Positions 23,426 to 36,853 of a DNA stretch of 64,000 nt are shown here, one piece after another. Each line of letters starts with the position of its first letter. Positions within the stretch are counted from its first letter, which is position 1. Origin of the DNA: Macrocybe gigantea (lineage: Eukaryota > Basidiomycota > Agaricomycetes > Agaricales > Callistosporiaceae); assembly GCA_011319805.1 (NCBI GenBank), contig SJRY01000228.1, positions 62,001 to 126,000 on the forward strand. The letters are read 5' to 3'. A program made the translations under genes and the position numbers. The notes beneath the pieces are model-generated. The model had not been told where the DNA came from. It saw only the letters and a list, made by a program, of their open reading frames with translations, and ran no database searches.

Positions 23426-25381
23426 ATGTCTGCGTCTGAGCCTCTACAGGATGCGCCTCCTCCCGTGGAACCTACGAATGTCATTGAAATTGCGTCGGTG
23501 AAGGAGAGCAAGATCACGAATGTGAGCTTGTACTCTGGAAGGGCGGAAATCACGCGTGTCTACAAACTACACGCTAAAGTCGGCCTTAACCAAGTCGTCA
23601 TCCAAGGCCTGCCAAACGTGTTGGATCGTGAGTCACTGAGGTGAGTAGCGTTATATCTTTCCGTTTATGAACCTTCATTTCCATGGCAGAGTTGAAGGAC
23701 GTGGTTCTGCAACCATCCATGACGTCGCACTCGCCGAGGTACCCGCTCCTTCTGCACCATCCACATCAGACAAACTAGAGGAGTTATATCTCAAGAAGAA
23801 AAGGACGCAGAATGCTCTGACACGAAGCAAACAAGCTCTTTCCTCTCTCGACACATACCTCAACAGTTTGAAAGTGCAACACCTTCAAGCAACCGACCTG
23901 ACTAAAGTGACGCAGAATTACGATCAAGCGGCCGAAATACTTGATGACCGGATCATTGAGCTGGAGAAGACGCTCAAGGGATTGAATGAAGAAATTGAGC
24001 AAGAGATCGAAAGTATTTCTGGACCCCCTCCCAACGACAAGACGAGGCTTCAAGCATCCATTGGCGTTTTTGGCGGTGTGGAAGGCGATGTTGAGTTGGT
24101 TTTGATATATGGTATGTTGGGGCTTTTTGATTGTTCTTCGTGCTTGTCGAACCACGTTATCAGCTGTCTATGCAGCGACTTGGCAGGCCGCATACGATAT
24201 TAGAGTCGATATGCAGACTAAGGAGAAGCCAGTGAAGCTTATATATAAAGCTAGCATCACCCAGAGCACAGGAGAGGTTCGATTACTTCTTAACCAGCTT
24301 TACGGCTGATATTGAGGTGGTATTTCTTTGCTTCTAGGATTGGAATGATGTACCATTGTCACTCGAGACAGCAGCGCCAACGTTTGGAGTCGGTATACCA
24401 ACGCTTGATGACTGGACTATCTCCACCCACGTGCCAATGAAGAAATTCAAGTCTCCTGCTTCGCATTCGAGAGCCATGCGGCTTTCGGCGATTGACTCCG
24501 CAGTGAGCCGTCTCTCTTCCTCGGCTTTTCAGGAGGAATACGGTAGTGCTCCTATCGAACATCGTGGGCTGGCTGTGTCTTCGAAGGGAAACATCACGGC
24601 GACGTTCCAAGTCCCTGGGCTAATTACCATACCGAGCGATGTGGCAGAACACAATGTGACGGTCGTGGAGTTGCTGCTGGATGCGACGATGTCATGGGTG
24701 ACGGTGCCCAAGAAGGACGCCAAGACGCACCTCCGGGCAAAGATCAAGAACGCGTCCGAATACACATTCCTCAGCGGCGTGGCCAGTGTTTATGTGGACG
24801 GCAGCTTTATCTCGCGGACGTCCGTGCCGTTGGTCAGTCCTCAAGAAAGCTTCGACTGCCCTCTTGGGTAAGTTACACCAAATAGTCTGTACCGCAGTGC
24901 GTATTACTGACGGTTTTGCGTTTGGTAGATTGGACCCATCCATCCGAGTGACGTACCATCCTCGAAGCAAGAATGTCTCACAGTCGGGCTTCATGATGTC
25001 CAAAGCGTCCAATCGCGTCTTCACGCAGAGGATCACGATCTTCAATACAAAGTCGACGGCCATCGACGACCTCAAGGTCCTCGAACAGTTTCCCGTGTCC
25101 GAAACATCCCAGGTGACAGTCAAAATCGTGTCGCCTGCTTTAACGGTGCCGGAGACGCCGCCGAATATAGAGGCGCGGGTCCCCAAGCCCGTCAAAGTCA
25201 GTGACGGGGTAGTTGCGCAGTGGGAAGGCGCTGACGAGCCCGGTTACGATCTCACGGCTTTGGGGAAGGACGGGAAGTTCTATTTTGCATGTTCGGTCCC
25301 TTCGCAAGGGAAGATCAACTTGTACTTTCTTGGGAGATCAATGCGCCTCTTCGTGTCGTAGTAGATGACTATGAGCCATAA
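23426..25381 (+). CDS. DUF4140/DUF4139 protein, copy 1
   Basis: Exons 23426-23640, 23690-24111, 24164-24276, 24338-24867, 24929-25381. Residues ~20-120 are the DUF4140 domain (SLYSGRAEITRVYKLH, GLPNVLDRESLRVEGRGSA), followed by a coiled coil (~95-170) and the DUF4139 domain: AATWQAAYDIRVD, QSTGEDWNDVPLSLETA, MSWVTVPKKD, YVDGSFISRTSVPL. The family is also known as mucoidy inhibitor A-like and has no settled function; no signal peptide or membrane helix is seen, so a cytosolic role is likely. As written it stops at 25361. Restoring one G at ~25322 gives a C-terminus aligned with copies 2 and 4 (LSWEINAPLRVVV) ending at 25381, total 1734 nt, 577 aa. Confidence 0.85.
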
Positions 25382-25867
25382 TCCTGTTACGCCAGTTGTC
25401 GTCTATACCTATGCAGAGTTAGCTTTTGCTGTCAAAGTCGAGCAACGTTGATTAATTGAGCTTGCAGAGCATTAAGATGTTTGCGCTGTCCGAGTACACT
25501 ACCGCACATTGGAGGAGTCACAGTTCTATCTAGCAATATGTCGGTCAACAAGACTCCTGAACCACATTGATAGACTTCTTGTTGTACTAATCTGATCCTG
25601 TAGGTCATCTCCATAACGACAGACTGCCAAGCATGGACATTCTGAGGATCTTTCTTTGGTTCACACCAACAGCATTCATTCCTGCTATGATGTTGACTCG
25701 GCAATGGAGGCCGCCATCCAACAGGGGCAGTGTTCAAATCATTCACAGCTTGAGAAGAAGTCTGCCAGGGTTATAAACCTCATGTTCTAACCAAGAGCAC
25801 TGTCTCACCACATCATCAACCTCCCCAAGTCATAAACTCCTCCCGGGCGCTCGTGAATCAATTGAGA
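25382..25867. other. Spacer between tandem DUF4139 copies
   Basis: Promoter of copy 2 with a TTATAAA element at 25771-25777. No gene seen. Confidence 0.5.
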
Positions 25868-27838
25868 ATGTCCTCATCCGCCCCTACAGTGCAAGACGCG
25901 CCGCCCGCGATCGAGCCAGCGAACGTGATCGAAATCGCCTCCCTGGAGCGGAGCAAGATTACGAGTGTGAGCTTGTACTCTGGGAGGGCGGAAATCACGC
26001 GTGTCTATGGCTTCCACATCAAAGTTGGTCTCAACCAGGTTCTTATCAAAGGTCTGCCCAACGTGTTGGATCGCGAATCATTGAGGTACGGACGACTATG
26101 GGAAGTTGAATAACAAGTTGTTTCACCTCTTTTCCTTGTGACAGAGTTGAAGGACGCGGTTCTGCAACCATCCATGACGTTACACTCTCCGATATTCCTG
26201 CCGACTTCTCCATCTACGTCTGAAAAGCTCGAGGAACTCAACACGAGGCAGAAGAAGGCGCAGAATGCGCTGGCACGGACCAAGCAGGCGCTTTCCTCTC
26301 TCGAAACGTACCTGGACAGCCTGAATGTGCAATATCTCCCAGCAACCGACCTGACAAAAGTAACAGAGAGCTACGATCAGGCGGCGAGAGGCTAGATGAT
26401 CGAGTCATCGAGCTGGAGAAGATCCTGAAGAGTTTGGACGAGGAAATCAAGAAGGAAAAGGAGAAGCTGTCTGGGCCGCCGCCCAATGAGAAAACGAGAG
26501 TTCAAGCGTCGATTGCCGTCTTTGGCAGCGCGGAAGGCAATGTCGAACTGGTTCTGATATATGGCATGTTACTTTGCCTTTTACTGTTTGATACGGTGAT
26601 CAACGCGTGATGACAGCTGTGCATGAGGCGACTTGGCAAGCCGCGTACGATATTCGAGTCGATACGCAGACGAAAGAAAAGCCAGTGAAGCTTATATACA
26701 AGGCTGGAATAACTCAGAATACCGGCGAGGTCAGATAAATTTGCTTCGTGCTTTGGCTGATTTCAACTGTGACACGGTTTTCCTTTCTTCATCTTACAGG
26801 ATTGGAATGATGTACCGCTCTCTCTCGAGACAGCCGCTCCAACCTTTGGACTTGATATTCCAACACTGGACCCTTGGGTCCTCCGGATTTATGCACCCAT
26901 CGTGAAAAGAGGCAAGATTAGTTCTCGAACTTCATCCCACCAGCTTGCTTCATCCCGGCCCGCGCCTGGAATGTATCTTGCGACTGCGGCTTTGTTAGGT
27001 GGAGAGGAATACAGTCCGCCTAAAGTCGCCATGGAACATCGGGAACTTTCCGTGTCTTCGAAAGGCAATATCACGGCAACATTCAAGGTTCCTGGCTGAT
27101 CTCGGTCCCCAGCGACGGAGCGGCGCACAACGTCACAGTTGTTGAATTGCAACTGGACGCGACTATGTCATGGGTGACCGTGCCCAAGAAAGACGCAAAG
27201 ACGCATCTCAAGGCCAAGATCAATAACGCGTCTGAATATACGTTCCTTAGTGGCACAGGTAGCGTCTATGTGGACGGAAGCTTCATTTCGCGAACGTCTG
27301 TACCCCTGGTTAGTCCACAAGAAAGCTTTGATTGCCCTCTGGGGTGCGTAGTCGCAGACCTTTTAGTTTTTATTGCTCATCGGTGACTCATACGACAGAT
27401 TGGATCCGTCAATCCGAGTGACATACCACCCTCGAAGCAAGAAGATCACCCAAACAGGCTTTGTGTCCAAGGTGTCCAACCAAGTCTTCACTCAGAGGAT
27501 CACTGTTTTCAACAGCAAACCAACGGCCATCGACAACCTCAAGTCCTCGACCAGTTCCCCATCTCACAGACATCACAGGTGACTGTAAAACCATTTCACC
27601 TGCTTTAACGACTCCAGAAACGCCCCCGAGACGGAAGCACAGTACCTAAGCTGTCAAGGTCAGCGATGGTGTTGTCGCGCAGTGGGACGGCGCGGATGAG
27701 CCTGGTTACGATCTTACGGCTTTGAGCAAGGATGGCAAATTCTATTTTGCATGCTCAGTCCCACCTCAGGGCAAGATCAATTTGGTGGTTTCTTACGAAG
27801 TCACCACTCCTGTGCGCGTGGATGTGGCCGGACTGTAA
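25868..27838 (+). CDS. DUF4140/DUF4139 protein, copy 2 (many one-base losses)
   Basis: Tandem duplicate of copy 1, same orientation and same intron positions (exon 1 25868-26085, exon 2 from 26145). Protein similarity is high: KITSVSLYSGRAEITRVYGF, QAAYDIRVDTQTKEKPVKL, MSWVTVPKKDAKTHLKAK, YEVTTPVRVDVAGL. The reading frame breaks at about eight places (near 26203, 26387, 27095, 27543, 27589, 27628, 27642, 27650). Each is one lost base in a GG, CC or A run (two at 26203); copy 1 keeps the run at some sites, such as CTCAAGGTC against CTCAAGTCC. No stop created by substitution was noticed. It is either a fresh pseudogene or, more likely given the pattern, a region of poor consensus. Confidence 0.75.
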
Positions 27839-28463
27839 GTTCAGCGTCGCCAGGCGTGGTGGCGAAGCTGTTTTGTGATCCTATCGTGGAGGTGTTTCTT
27901 TGACATCGAGTTGATATGGTCATAGCGTATGAACGTTAGCCAAGTTCAGTTGCGGCTGCGCGTAGTCCGCTTTTAATGATGTATAGTTTCGTATATATCT
28001 CTATTCACTCTGCTGTTTTCTGTTGTAGGCGTTGCAACTACGTGGTTCGTTCTGTGAGAGCCTATTTTCCTTTTTAGGCACCAACTCGGCGCCTACAATA
28101 CTCAGTCGTTTTCTCTACGTTCAATCGTTCTCTACAAAAGACTATTTCGTATGTTTCATGTTTCATACATTTCTCCACGAAGTCTCAATTCGCGCATTGT
28201 AGGACTCGATTAGCTCGCCCGGTAATAGAGGATGATCTGACGTCGTTCGACTTTCACCTCACGTTTCACTGGAAGACTCGGAGGAGCACTGAACATGGCT
28301 AACTGCAATCAGCTCAAATAACAACTTCGCAAAAAAAAAAAATCGTGTACGGCATGCAGTCCGCCGCCCTGGCGGCGACCACCTATAAATAAAGGGGTGC
28401 CGAATAAGACGATGTGCCCTTCAGATTTTCTTTTCTCTAGAGCGCTCTATCCAGCCAGCCTCA
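27839..28463. other. Intergenic spacer with PL8 promoter
   Basis: 3' UTR of DUF4139 copy 2, then an A-run at 28331-28342 and a TATAAATA box at 28384-28391, about 75 bp before the lyase ATG. No gene seen. Confidence 0.5.
28384..28391 (+). promoter_or_regulatory. TATA box of the PL8 lyase gene
   Basis: Perfect TATAAATA, 73 bp upstream of the ATG at 28464, where fungal core promoters usually place it. Confidence 0.55.
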
Positions 28464-31400
28464 ATGATGAAAAGACTTTCCTTCACACTCCTTTGTATCC
28501 ACGCTCTTTTCGTTTCTTTGCAAATTTGCGCAGCACAGCGTTCGCGGCACCAACGGTCATTTGACCACCACCGTGACGATCATCTGCCTTCCGCGCGAAG
28601 TGCCGGCCTAAGCTGGCACCATTACCTCGTAACCGCCGAAGCTGGTTCTGGATCAGCACACAACCGTCGTTTATCATCACTTGGGAATTCCGGACTGAAG
28701 AGACGAGCAAACACAACGAAGGTTGTTCGTTCCGCATTCAGTAACCGGAAGCAAGCAAGACAAAATACCGATCAAGACGAGATGGACGTGGTTTATCAGC
28801 GTCGGGTCACGTCCATCATAAGCTCCTTGACAGTGAAGAAGGACAGTATACGAAATTGGTGAGCGCGCTGATTTTTGCAAAGTCTATCCTTGCTGAAATC
28901 GGGTGCAGGCTCTCGTCCTTGGGAGCTGACGGAAAATGGCCAGATTCAGAGATCGATTATACTACAGGATGCGCCGCACGGCGTGCAAATTGGCCTGCAC
29001 AGGACCACTGGGCGAGGATCGGTACGTCTGGCTGCCTTTTTTCTTTTTGTTTCATTTGATTCCAATCTCCTTAGTCATAATGGCTGCTGCATGGCACGGT
29101 GGTCTGAATGGCGCTGTGCGATACAATCGAAGCCCTGAACTCCTGAACGCCACTTTGCGCGCGATGGATTACTGGTTTGCACGCGATTTCACGAACGATG
29201 CCTGTCTTGATAAGGGCGGCAAGGCCGAATGTCCTTGCGAAAATCCCAATAATTGGCTATGGTAAGTTCGCTCTTACTCACTTGCCTCTGAATTGAAGGT
29301 TAATATTTTCGTTTTCAATTCTACTAGGAATACAAACTGGTTCTCGAATGTGAGTTCAATGGTTGGTCAGATTTTTCGAGATTTCTTCTAACGCTCCATT
29401 CTCAGGTCATCCTAATCCCAAGATTTGTCGGACAAGCGTGTGTCCTACTTGGCAACGATACTCTCACACCCTCCCAGAGAGAGGTCGCTGTCCGCATGAT
29501 GTCTCGCTCCTTCAACTACAACGTAGACGGTATGACCGGGGCCAATGCTCTGGACGTCTCTCGCATAGGAATGGATCTCGCATTGGTCACCTCCAATGCG
29601 AACTTGCTCAATGACGCTTATGGACGAGCTCATAAAGAACTGATCATCATGAATAAAGTGAGGGCAGATGGCATCCGTGCCGATGGATCCTTCGGTAAGG
29701 TCACTCGTGATTGTCCCATTCTTTTGCTAAGGTGTTATGGACCATCAGGCCAGCACGATGGAATGCTTTACAACGGAAATTATGGCAAGGACTAGTGCGT
29801 GATCTATCGCGCCCGCGTTGTCTTTTTTTAAAAGAAAAAGACAAAACTCAAAATTTTGTAATAGCGTGAACTCAATTCTCGGCATCGAACTGGAAGCAGC
29901 AGGAACGCAATTTGCTGCCAATCCCGTGTCCAAAGACGCGTTTGGCACATTGATGGACGGCGATCGTTGGATGATATATAGCAACTCAATCACGAAGGTG
30001 CTCCATTGGGACTTTGTGAGTTGTGCCTCTTTTCTTTGACGTTTTGGTTGCTCATATTGCACATTAGTCTGTACTCGGCCGTTTCATCAGCTTTCCTGTG
30101 GCGGATAAACAGTGAGTCAAGCAAGGTCTCGTAAAACGAATATGGCTTGAATTTTTTTTAATTCTTAGAGCAACGAGCAGCATCAAGATTAATTTGACTG
30201 CTGTCGGAGAGCTTGGACGGCGATGGCAATCTCAATCGCTCATGGATTTTGAACAGAAATTATCGCAGGACTCTAGGAATGCCAATGCTGGGTCACTCGT
30301 TGGTAATCGCATGTTCTACACTAACGACTATATGGTTTGTTTTCTGCTTCCTGTTGTGGTGAATGGGGTTCCAATCATGGCTCTTTGCAGGTTCATCGGG
30401 GTCTCAACTATGTCTCGACTCTCAAGATGTGGTCTTTGAGAACGAGGCACACTGAGTGCACGAATTCTCAGAATGTAAGTGAGAACTTGGAAAAGAGGAT
30501 CGATCGCAAACCTGACATGATCGCAGCCGCTAGGCTTCCATCTCGCCGACGGTGTCCTTTACACCTACCTTCAAGGGAACGAGTACGAAGACATCGCTGC
30601 GGCCTGGGACTGGGACCTCATACCCGGCATCACGACCGACTACGGCGCCACGCCCCTGACGTGCCAAAACACAAAGCTTCTCGGTGTCGAAGGCTTCGTA
30701 GGCGGCGCATCGAACGGGCGCATCGGCGTCGCGGCCATGCGGTACACAAACCCGGCGACAAAGTCCCTAAGCTGGCAAAAGGCGTGGTTCTTCCTTCCAA
30801 ACGACGTGCAGCACGTAGTCGTGTCCAACGTCCGGTCGAGCACCGCCGCGCCTGTCCTCTCGGTGCTCGACCAGCGACGCCGAGCCGGGCCTGTCATCGT
30901 TGACGGCGTTCCTGTGGTGGGCCAGGGAAAGCAAACGTATGAAGACGCTATGACGTTATGGCATGGCGGCGTTGGGTACGTCTTTGGCGAGCCCAGCGCT
31001 CCAGGGACTGGCATGCCGCTGGTGCTAGACCTGGAGGCGAAGGAAGGGAACTGGTCAAAGATTGGGATATCCACCCAACCACCGAGCCGCGTCGACCTGT
31101 TCGCAGCATGGATTCCCCACGCTTCCGGAAACGGCTCTTTGGCATCGACGCCAATGGCGTACACCGTCCTGCCGGGTGTGACGATTGGATCGTTCGAAGC
31201 CAAGCGGCGGGAACTGAAGCTGCGATCTGTGCAGAGCGACGCATCAGTGTCGGCCGTGTACGACGAAAGCAGCCGGACGTTCATGGGCGTCTTTTGGGAC
31301 GCCAAGGGCGGGTCAGTGACCTCGCCCTTGACAGCGGCTTCGTCTCTGGCTATAACGGTAGACGGAAATGCTGCGGTCCTCTTCGACCTGGCTTCGTGCG

Positions 31401-31570
31401 AGCTTACGGTGTCTGATCCTTCGCAGACTCTCTCCAGTCTCGGGATCACTTTGGAATGGAGCGGTGATGCTGCCCCTGGGTCATGCGGCGGAAATGGGGG
31501 AAGGAGGCAGATTTCTGTCGAGTTGCCGCAAGGGGGACTCGCTGGGAAAAGCGTAACACGAAAGATCTAA
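28464..31570 (+). CDS. Secreted polysaccharide lyase family 8
   Basis: Eleven exons: 28464-28858, 28909-29021, 29075-29261, 29328-29349, 29406-29694, 29749-29794, 29865-30015, 30068-30111, 30169-30334, 30391-30474, 30527-31570; 2541 nt, 846 aa, with no frame error. A signal peptide (MMKRLSFTLLCIHALFVSLQ) is followed by the alpha/alpha toroid (WPDSEIDYTTGCAARRANWP, WHGGLNG) and the beta-sandwich C-terminal half (YEDIAAAWDWDLIPGITTDY). The PL8 catalytic set is present: Asn286 in MTGAN, His338 in FGQHDG and Tyr347 in NGNYG, with the usual nine-residue H-Y spacing. The family cleaves uronate polysaccharides (hyaluronan, chondroitin, alginate, xanthan) by beta-elimination. The substrate here cannot be told from sequence. 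Exon 4 is 22 nt. Confidence 0.93.
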
Positions 31571-31755
31571 CTAACATGTACAAAAAGGGTCGCTACTTTT
31601 TTTTTTTTTGATTCGATTCGCTTTCTGCTTTCGCCATGGGGAAGATTACGCAAACGTTGTTTCTATTCCGCAAAACGTCCTCCCACTACAGCGTAAATAT
31701 CGTAGAAGCAATGTAGGGAATAAATAGCGTCCGCAACAACTCCTAGCGTCTGCTT
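31571..31755. other. Convergent 3' spacer
   Basis: Short 3' UTR region between the PL8 and adenylate kinase genes, with a T-run at about 31600. Confidence 0.5.
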
Positions 31756-32731
<976 letters not shown>

Positions 32732-33015
32732 TTTGTTTTCCAAGTTCTAGTGGAAGGTCTAGTCAAAGGTTTGAAGAAGCGAAGGATCTAGGAGAACGGA
32801 AAGAAGAAGAAAGGCAGATATAAGGACCCCGGTGCAGGACTTTACGCGTGGACGCGCTCGACTTTCTCGTCGGACGTGTCGGAGTTTGACGGATTGCGGA
32901 CTTGTTGGTGGACTATTTGTTATTGTTTCGATCACGCGTCAATGCCAATTGTTCCAAATTTAGTTCTCCCCTGACGTGTAACTTCATCGAGCGCAGCGGT
33001 CACCGTCGTTCAATT

Positions 33016-34699
33016 ATGCGCTACTTCCGTTCATTACTGGTGCTCTGCCTGTTTGCCGTCCTCTCGACGGTGAATGCAATCTCCAGCACGGGTAGCTCTG
33101 TGCTGGTCATCATTGAGCCGGCAGAACAGGAAAAATACTCCATATTCTTTGGAGGTCTCGAGGGTGCGTGTTGCGTTGCCGTTGTATCACGGTATGACAC
33201 TGAAGATGGGTGGTAGAGCAAGGATATGATCTCACATTCCGAGCTCCAAAGGCCGATTCGCCAGCATTGACGGACGGCGACTCACCCCTTTAAACACGTC
33301 ATCATTCTCGCGTCGGAAACCAAGAGTGTGTTATGTCTTTCCTGAAACATTAGAAATTTCAAGTGCGAAATGCCTATTTCCCAGGTTTCGCAAAAGACAT
33401 CACTCCACAGTCCCTCGTTCAGCTCGTGTCGAGCAACACCAACCTCCTTATCGCTCTCTCAACGAAACAGACACCGCTTTCCTCCCTTGCGACGGAATTT
33501 TCTTTGATCCTTCCACCTCCGGGGACGCCTCTTGTATCATACTTCCCCGACCGCGAAGAACCCATCACTGTCGTCCCAGTGCCGTTCCCCACGCTCATAT
33601 ACCCCACGAAGCCAAGCACACTCAACACCAGCATGATCAGAAAACCATCCTCACGCCCAACCTATCGCCGATATGGTTCTCTGGGGTGCCTCACGCATTT
33701 GCAGCCGCGTCATCAGCTACTCCGAATGGAGCTGTCAATCCCCTCCTCGTGCCCATTCTCCGGGCACCTTCAGAGAGTTTTGCTTCTGAATCTGATGCAC
33801 CCAACGATGTCGTAGTGGATGCTGCCGAGAGGGGTGGCGAGGGCCTCTGGGCTGGGTCCAACCTCGGCCTGGTAACCGGTTTCCAAGCGACGAACGGAGC
33901 AAGAGTTACTTGGGTTGGCGGTAAAGAAGTCTTTGGGGACGAATTTGCGAGGAAACCCATTTCTGAGTATGTGTTATTTTCTGAGTTGTATTGCATCATT
34001 AACGCAAATGTATGTCAATTTGATAGCGGAGTCCCGTCTGGGAATGCGCAATTTGTTCGTGACATTTCTGCGTGGACTTTCCAGGAGTCCCATGTCCTCC
34101 GAATCGACAAAACGACCCACCATCTGGTAAACGCAACGAGCCCCAGCGAGCAATATACCACCAATGACCACATTGTAAGACTTCCAATGCGTTACTCGAA
34201 TCCATAAAATCTCACGAATGCTAAGGTTTTCGAGGCGTATATCTCCATCTACGATCCCCCAACTAATTCGTGGTCACCTTACTCTGGCATCACGGACTCC
34301 AACTAGAATTCACGATGCTTGATCCTCATATACGCACCGCTCTCTTGCCTGACCTAAATGTCCCAGGCAAATATTCCGTAACATTCCGCGCTCCAGACAG
34401 GCATGGCGTGTTCAAGTTCGTGATTGACTGGAAACGCAAAGGGTAAGATTCGTTCCCTTTTCCGACTGACTTGCTCATGCTAAATCACCGATAGGTGGAC
34501 ATATCTCGAAAGCAGCACCACTGTTGCAGTCGTCCCACCTCGTCATGACGGTTACCCGCGTTTCATCAGCGCAGCATGGCCATACTATGTAGGTGCGATC
34601 AGCACGAGTGTCGCATTCTTCCTGTTCTCAACGCTCTGGCTTGCTGGCTCCGATGCTGGCGCCAGAGTGGCGGGGAGCAAAGGTCCCAAAGACGAGTGA
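33016..34699 (+). CDS. WBP1: Oligosaccharyltransferase 48-kDa subunit (OST48/WBP1), with frame breaks
   Basis: Subunit of the ER oligosaccharyltransferase that transfers glycans to Asn. It has a signal peptide (MRYFRSLLVLCLFAVLSTVNA), the lumenal start SVLVIIEPAEQEKYSIFF, WFSGVPHAF, FRAPDRHGVFKFVIDWKRKGWTYL and a C-terminal helix YYVGAISTSVAFFLFSTLWLA. The frame breaks three times: an extra C at 33285-33288 (before FKHVIILASETK), a missing A at 33641-33644 (before TILTPNLSPIW) and a missing C near 34297 (before LQLEFTMLDPHIR). Since WBP1 is essential in yeast and usually single-copy, these are best read as consensus errors. Confidence 0.88.
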
Positions 34700-34804
34700 A
34701 CATGGATAAAAAAAATGCAGCGATCAACGGTCGTGTCATATGTGTTACATTGCTGTGTTATTTATCATGATGCCGCATGCAAGCTGTAAACCTTGCTCTA
34801 GACT

Positions 34805-36853
34805 TCACTTCACGCTCAACCTGCTGCCGAGCACGGATCGGCACGACCATGAGACAGCGATGACGCGGGTGGCTCGAGGTGCGACAAAACATTGCCAAAG
34901 AAATATACCGTCCGCCTCTGCTCCAACAGCGTGCGCGACGGCCGAGGGTCTGGTAGCGCCGATGCTCGTGCGCAAGTGCCTTTTTTGTGCCCCCAGCGCT
35001 GGCGATAAGCGCTTCATGACGATTCGCGGTGACTTGGAGATGGGGAACTGGTCGATGACTTGGACAGCGATAGCGCCTCCGCCGTGATTGGTACCATTGA
35101 GGCCACCTCTCGCTGGCCGGGTGTTTGTAATCGCAATGTGTTGTGTAGACGTGGTTTAGAGTTCTAGCCATGAACAGGCGCGAGCGTGTTGTTCTGAGCT
35201 TGCTTGGCCCATACATGACGCGGATTGCGGGATCCGTCCTTGGGCATGAGAGTGCTCGCATGAGTTTATGGGGACTGCAGCTAATTGGTATCGAATCTCA
35301 CCCGAGCAGGTAGTCTAGGGTCCTCCGCGGAGCTAACGACGGCCAGTCCGTGCGTTGCACGAAGACGCCGTCGATGGAGACGCCGCACGGTCCACTATCG
35401 AGCTTGTACGGCAGGTTATTTCGGATGGCCGCCTGGCGAGTGGCACGCCCACCGATCAGATGCATTCAGCATCGCATGATTGCATGGAGAGAATATTCAC
35501 ACCTTCAAATAGACCTTCGTGTCCTTCTTGGGCACGACAATCCACGACAAGGTCGCCTCAAGCGTTCCTTCGTATAGGATCACATTGACGCCATGCTTGG
35601 CGCCACTGCCGCTTGGAACTGTGACTTGACGCGGAACAGGAAAGGTGCTCCTTATTTCCCCGTCACCAGCATTCACATATGAAGTGGGTTCTCGTGGTTG
35701 TGTTGCAGCGTGATCTAGGCTGCCTTTGAGCTTCCTAGAGAACAACGATGTCCAACTCCATCTGAGCCACGTCTCGGCTGAAGGGCTTGAGGTGGGAACG
35801 TCATAAATGTCCACAGCTGCCTGCTCTATGCCTTCCCCCTGTTTTCCCGGTTCAATGACCCATTCGTTGAGAGTGGGGAGACCGACGCCGAAATCGGGCT
35901 TGCCGGCTTCAACGGTCAGCGGCACAGCGCACCAGTCCTTAGTTTATTTTCATCCTCAGTGAAAAGTCCCTATCGAAGATGGGCTTGCAAGCTGGCATAT
36001 TACCTCTCCGGTGTCTTGGGTAATCTTTGCTCTGTAGGTAAAATATATGGGTTTTTCGCTACTATTAGTGTTCACTCTGATTTCGTACGCAGGATCCCAG
36101 CCTGCTCTGTTGATGACTGAAATCGCGATTCAGCGCCTTTTCGCAGGGACGCAGCGCGACTGATATTGTGCACACACCATAACTCAGCCTCAACTCGACC
36201 TCGTAAGCCTCATCTGCAAAGGCACCGATAACGACTTGTACCTGGGCTTTGTTGTCACCCGAAGCTTGCTCTTTAGCTGTTTCCTCCTTGTTGTGCTTTT
36301 GAAGGATTTCCTGGTCGAGCTTAGCCATTCTCTGCTCCAGGTTCTTTTGGACATGCGCGAAAGTCTCCTTTGTAATGCCATGCTGATTGATGTCTGCGGT
36401 CGCCCAAGTTTCGGCCCGATCTTTGAAGTGCTCGTACGTCGCATTGAACATGATGAAGGCTTGCAATTCTGGTAGCTGGTCTACGGTGTAGATCCATGAC
36501 ATTCGTTTGGTGGGACAGGGTAGCGGAGGCACGTCGACGAACGTCACGTCGTGCACGGTTGGTTTTGGCTTTTCCGAGCCTGTAATCCCACTCTGAAGCA
36601 TGATGAATTTCTCTAGGACATCAATGGAGAGGTCTCGGATACTACACCTCAATGTTTGACGGTCTACGCCGTCGTTGGGAAAGTCGTTCAGGACGATTTC
36701 GTTCATGCCTCCGTGGACGCTGAACGTGTAGACGCGAGCCACCAACGCGCACTCGCGATAGACGTGCACGCTCTCTATTGCGCCATCCCGCATAGCATGG
36801 AGCTGGATGACGTTCCTATCGCCAGCAGCGGTTCCTGACGCAGGGATACCCAT
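34805..36853 (-). CDS. DUF4140/DUF4139 protein, copy 3 (divergent)
   Basis: Starts at the ATG 36853 (MGIPASGTAAGDRNVIQLHAM). The DUF4140 part reads SVHVYRECALVARVYTF and NDFPNDGVDRQTLRC; unlike the other copies there is no intron directly after this point. The middle coiled coil and the DUF4139 part follow: INRAGWDPAYEIRVN, ITQDTGE, LSWIVVPKKDTKVYLKV, CGVSIDGVFVQRTDW, DPAIRVMYGP, QVIDQFPISKSP. One base change in frame occurs near 35101-35112; the C-terminal FLWQCFVAPRATRVIAVSW then matches the end of copies 1, 2 and 4. It is on the opposite strand from the other copies and is the most diverged. Confidence 0.75.

Noticed and set aside
25868..27838. Calling DUF4139 copy 2 a pseudogene outright
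   Set aside because: All lesions are losses in short runs, as in essential genes of the same window, so technical error is at least as likely.
30640..31449. 269-codon minus-strand ORF opposite the PL8 gene
   Set aside because: Shadow frame of the long last PL8 exon, which carries the conserved lyase sequence.
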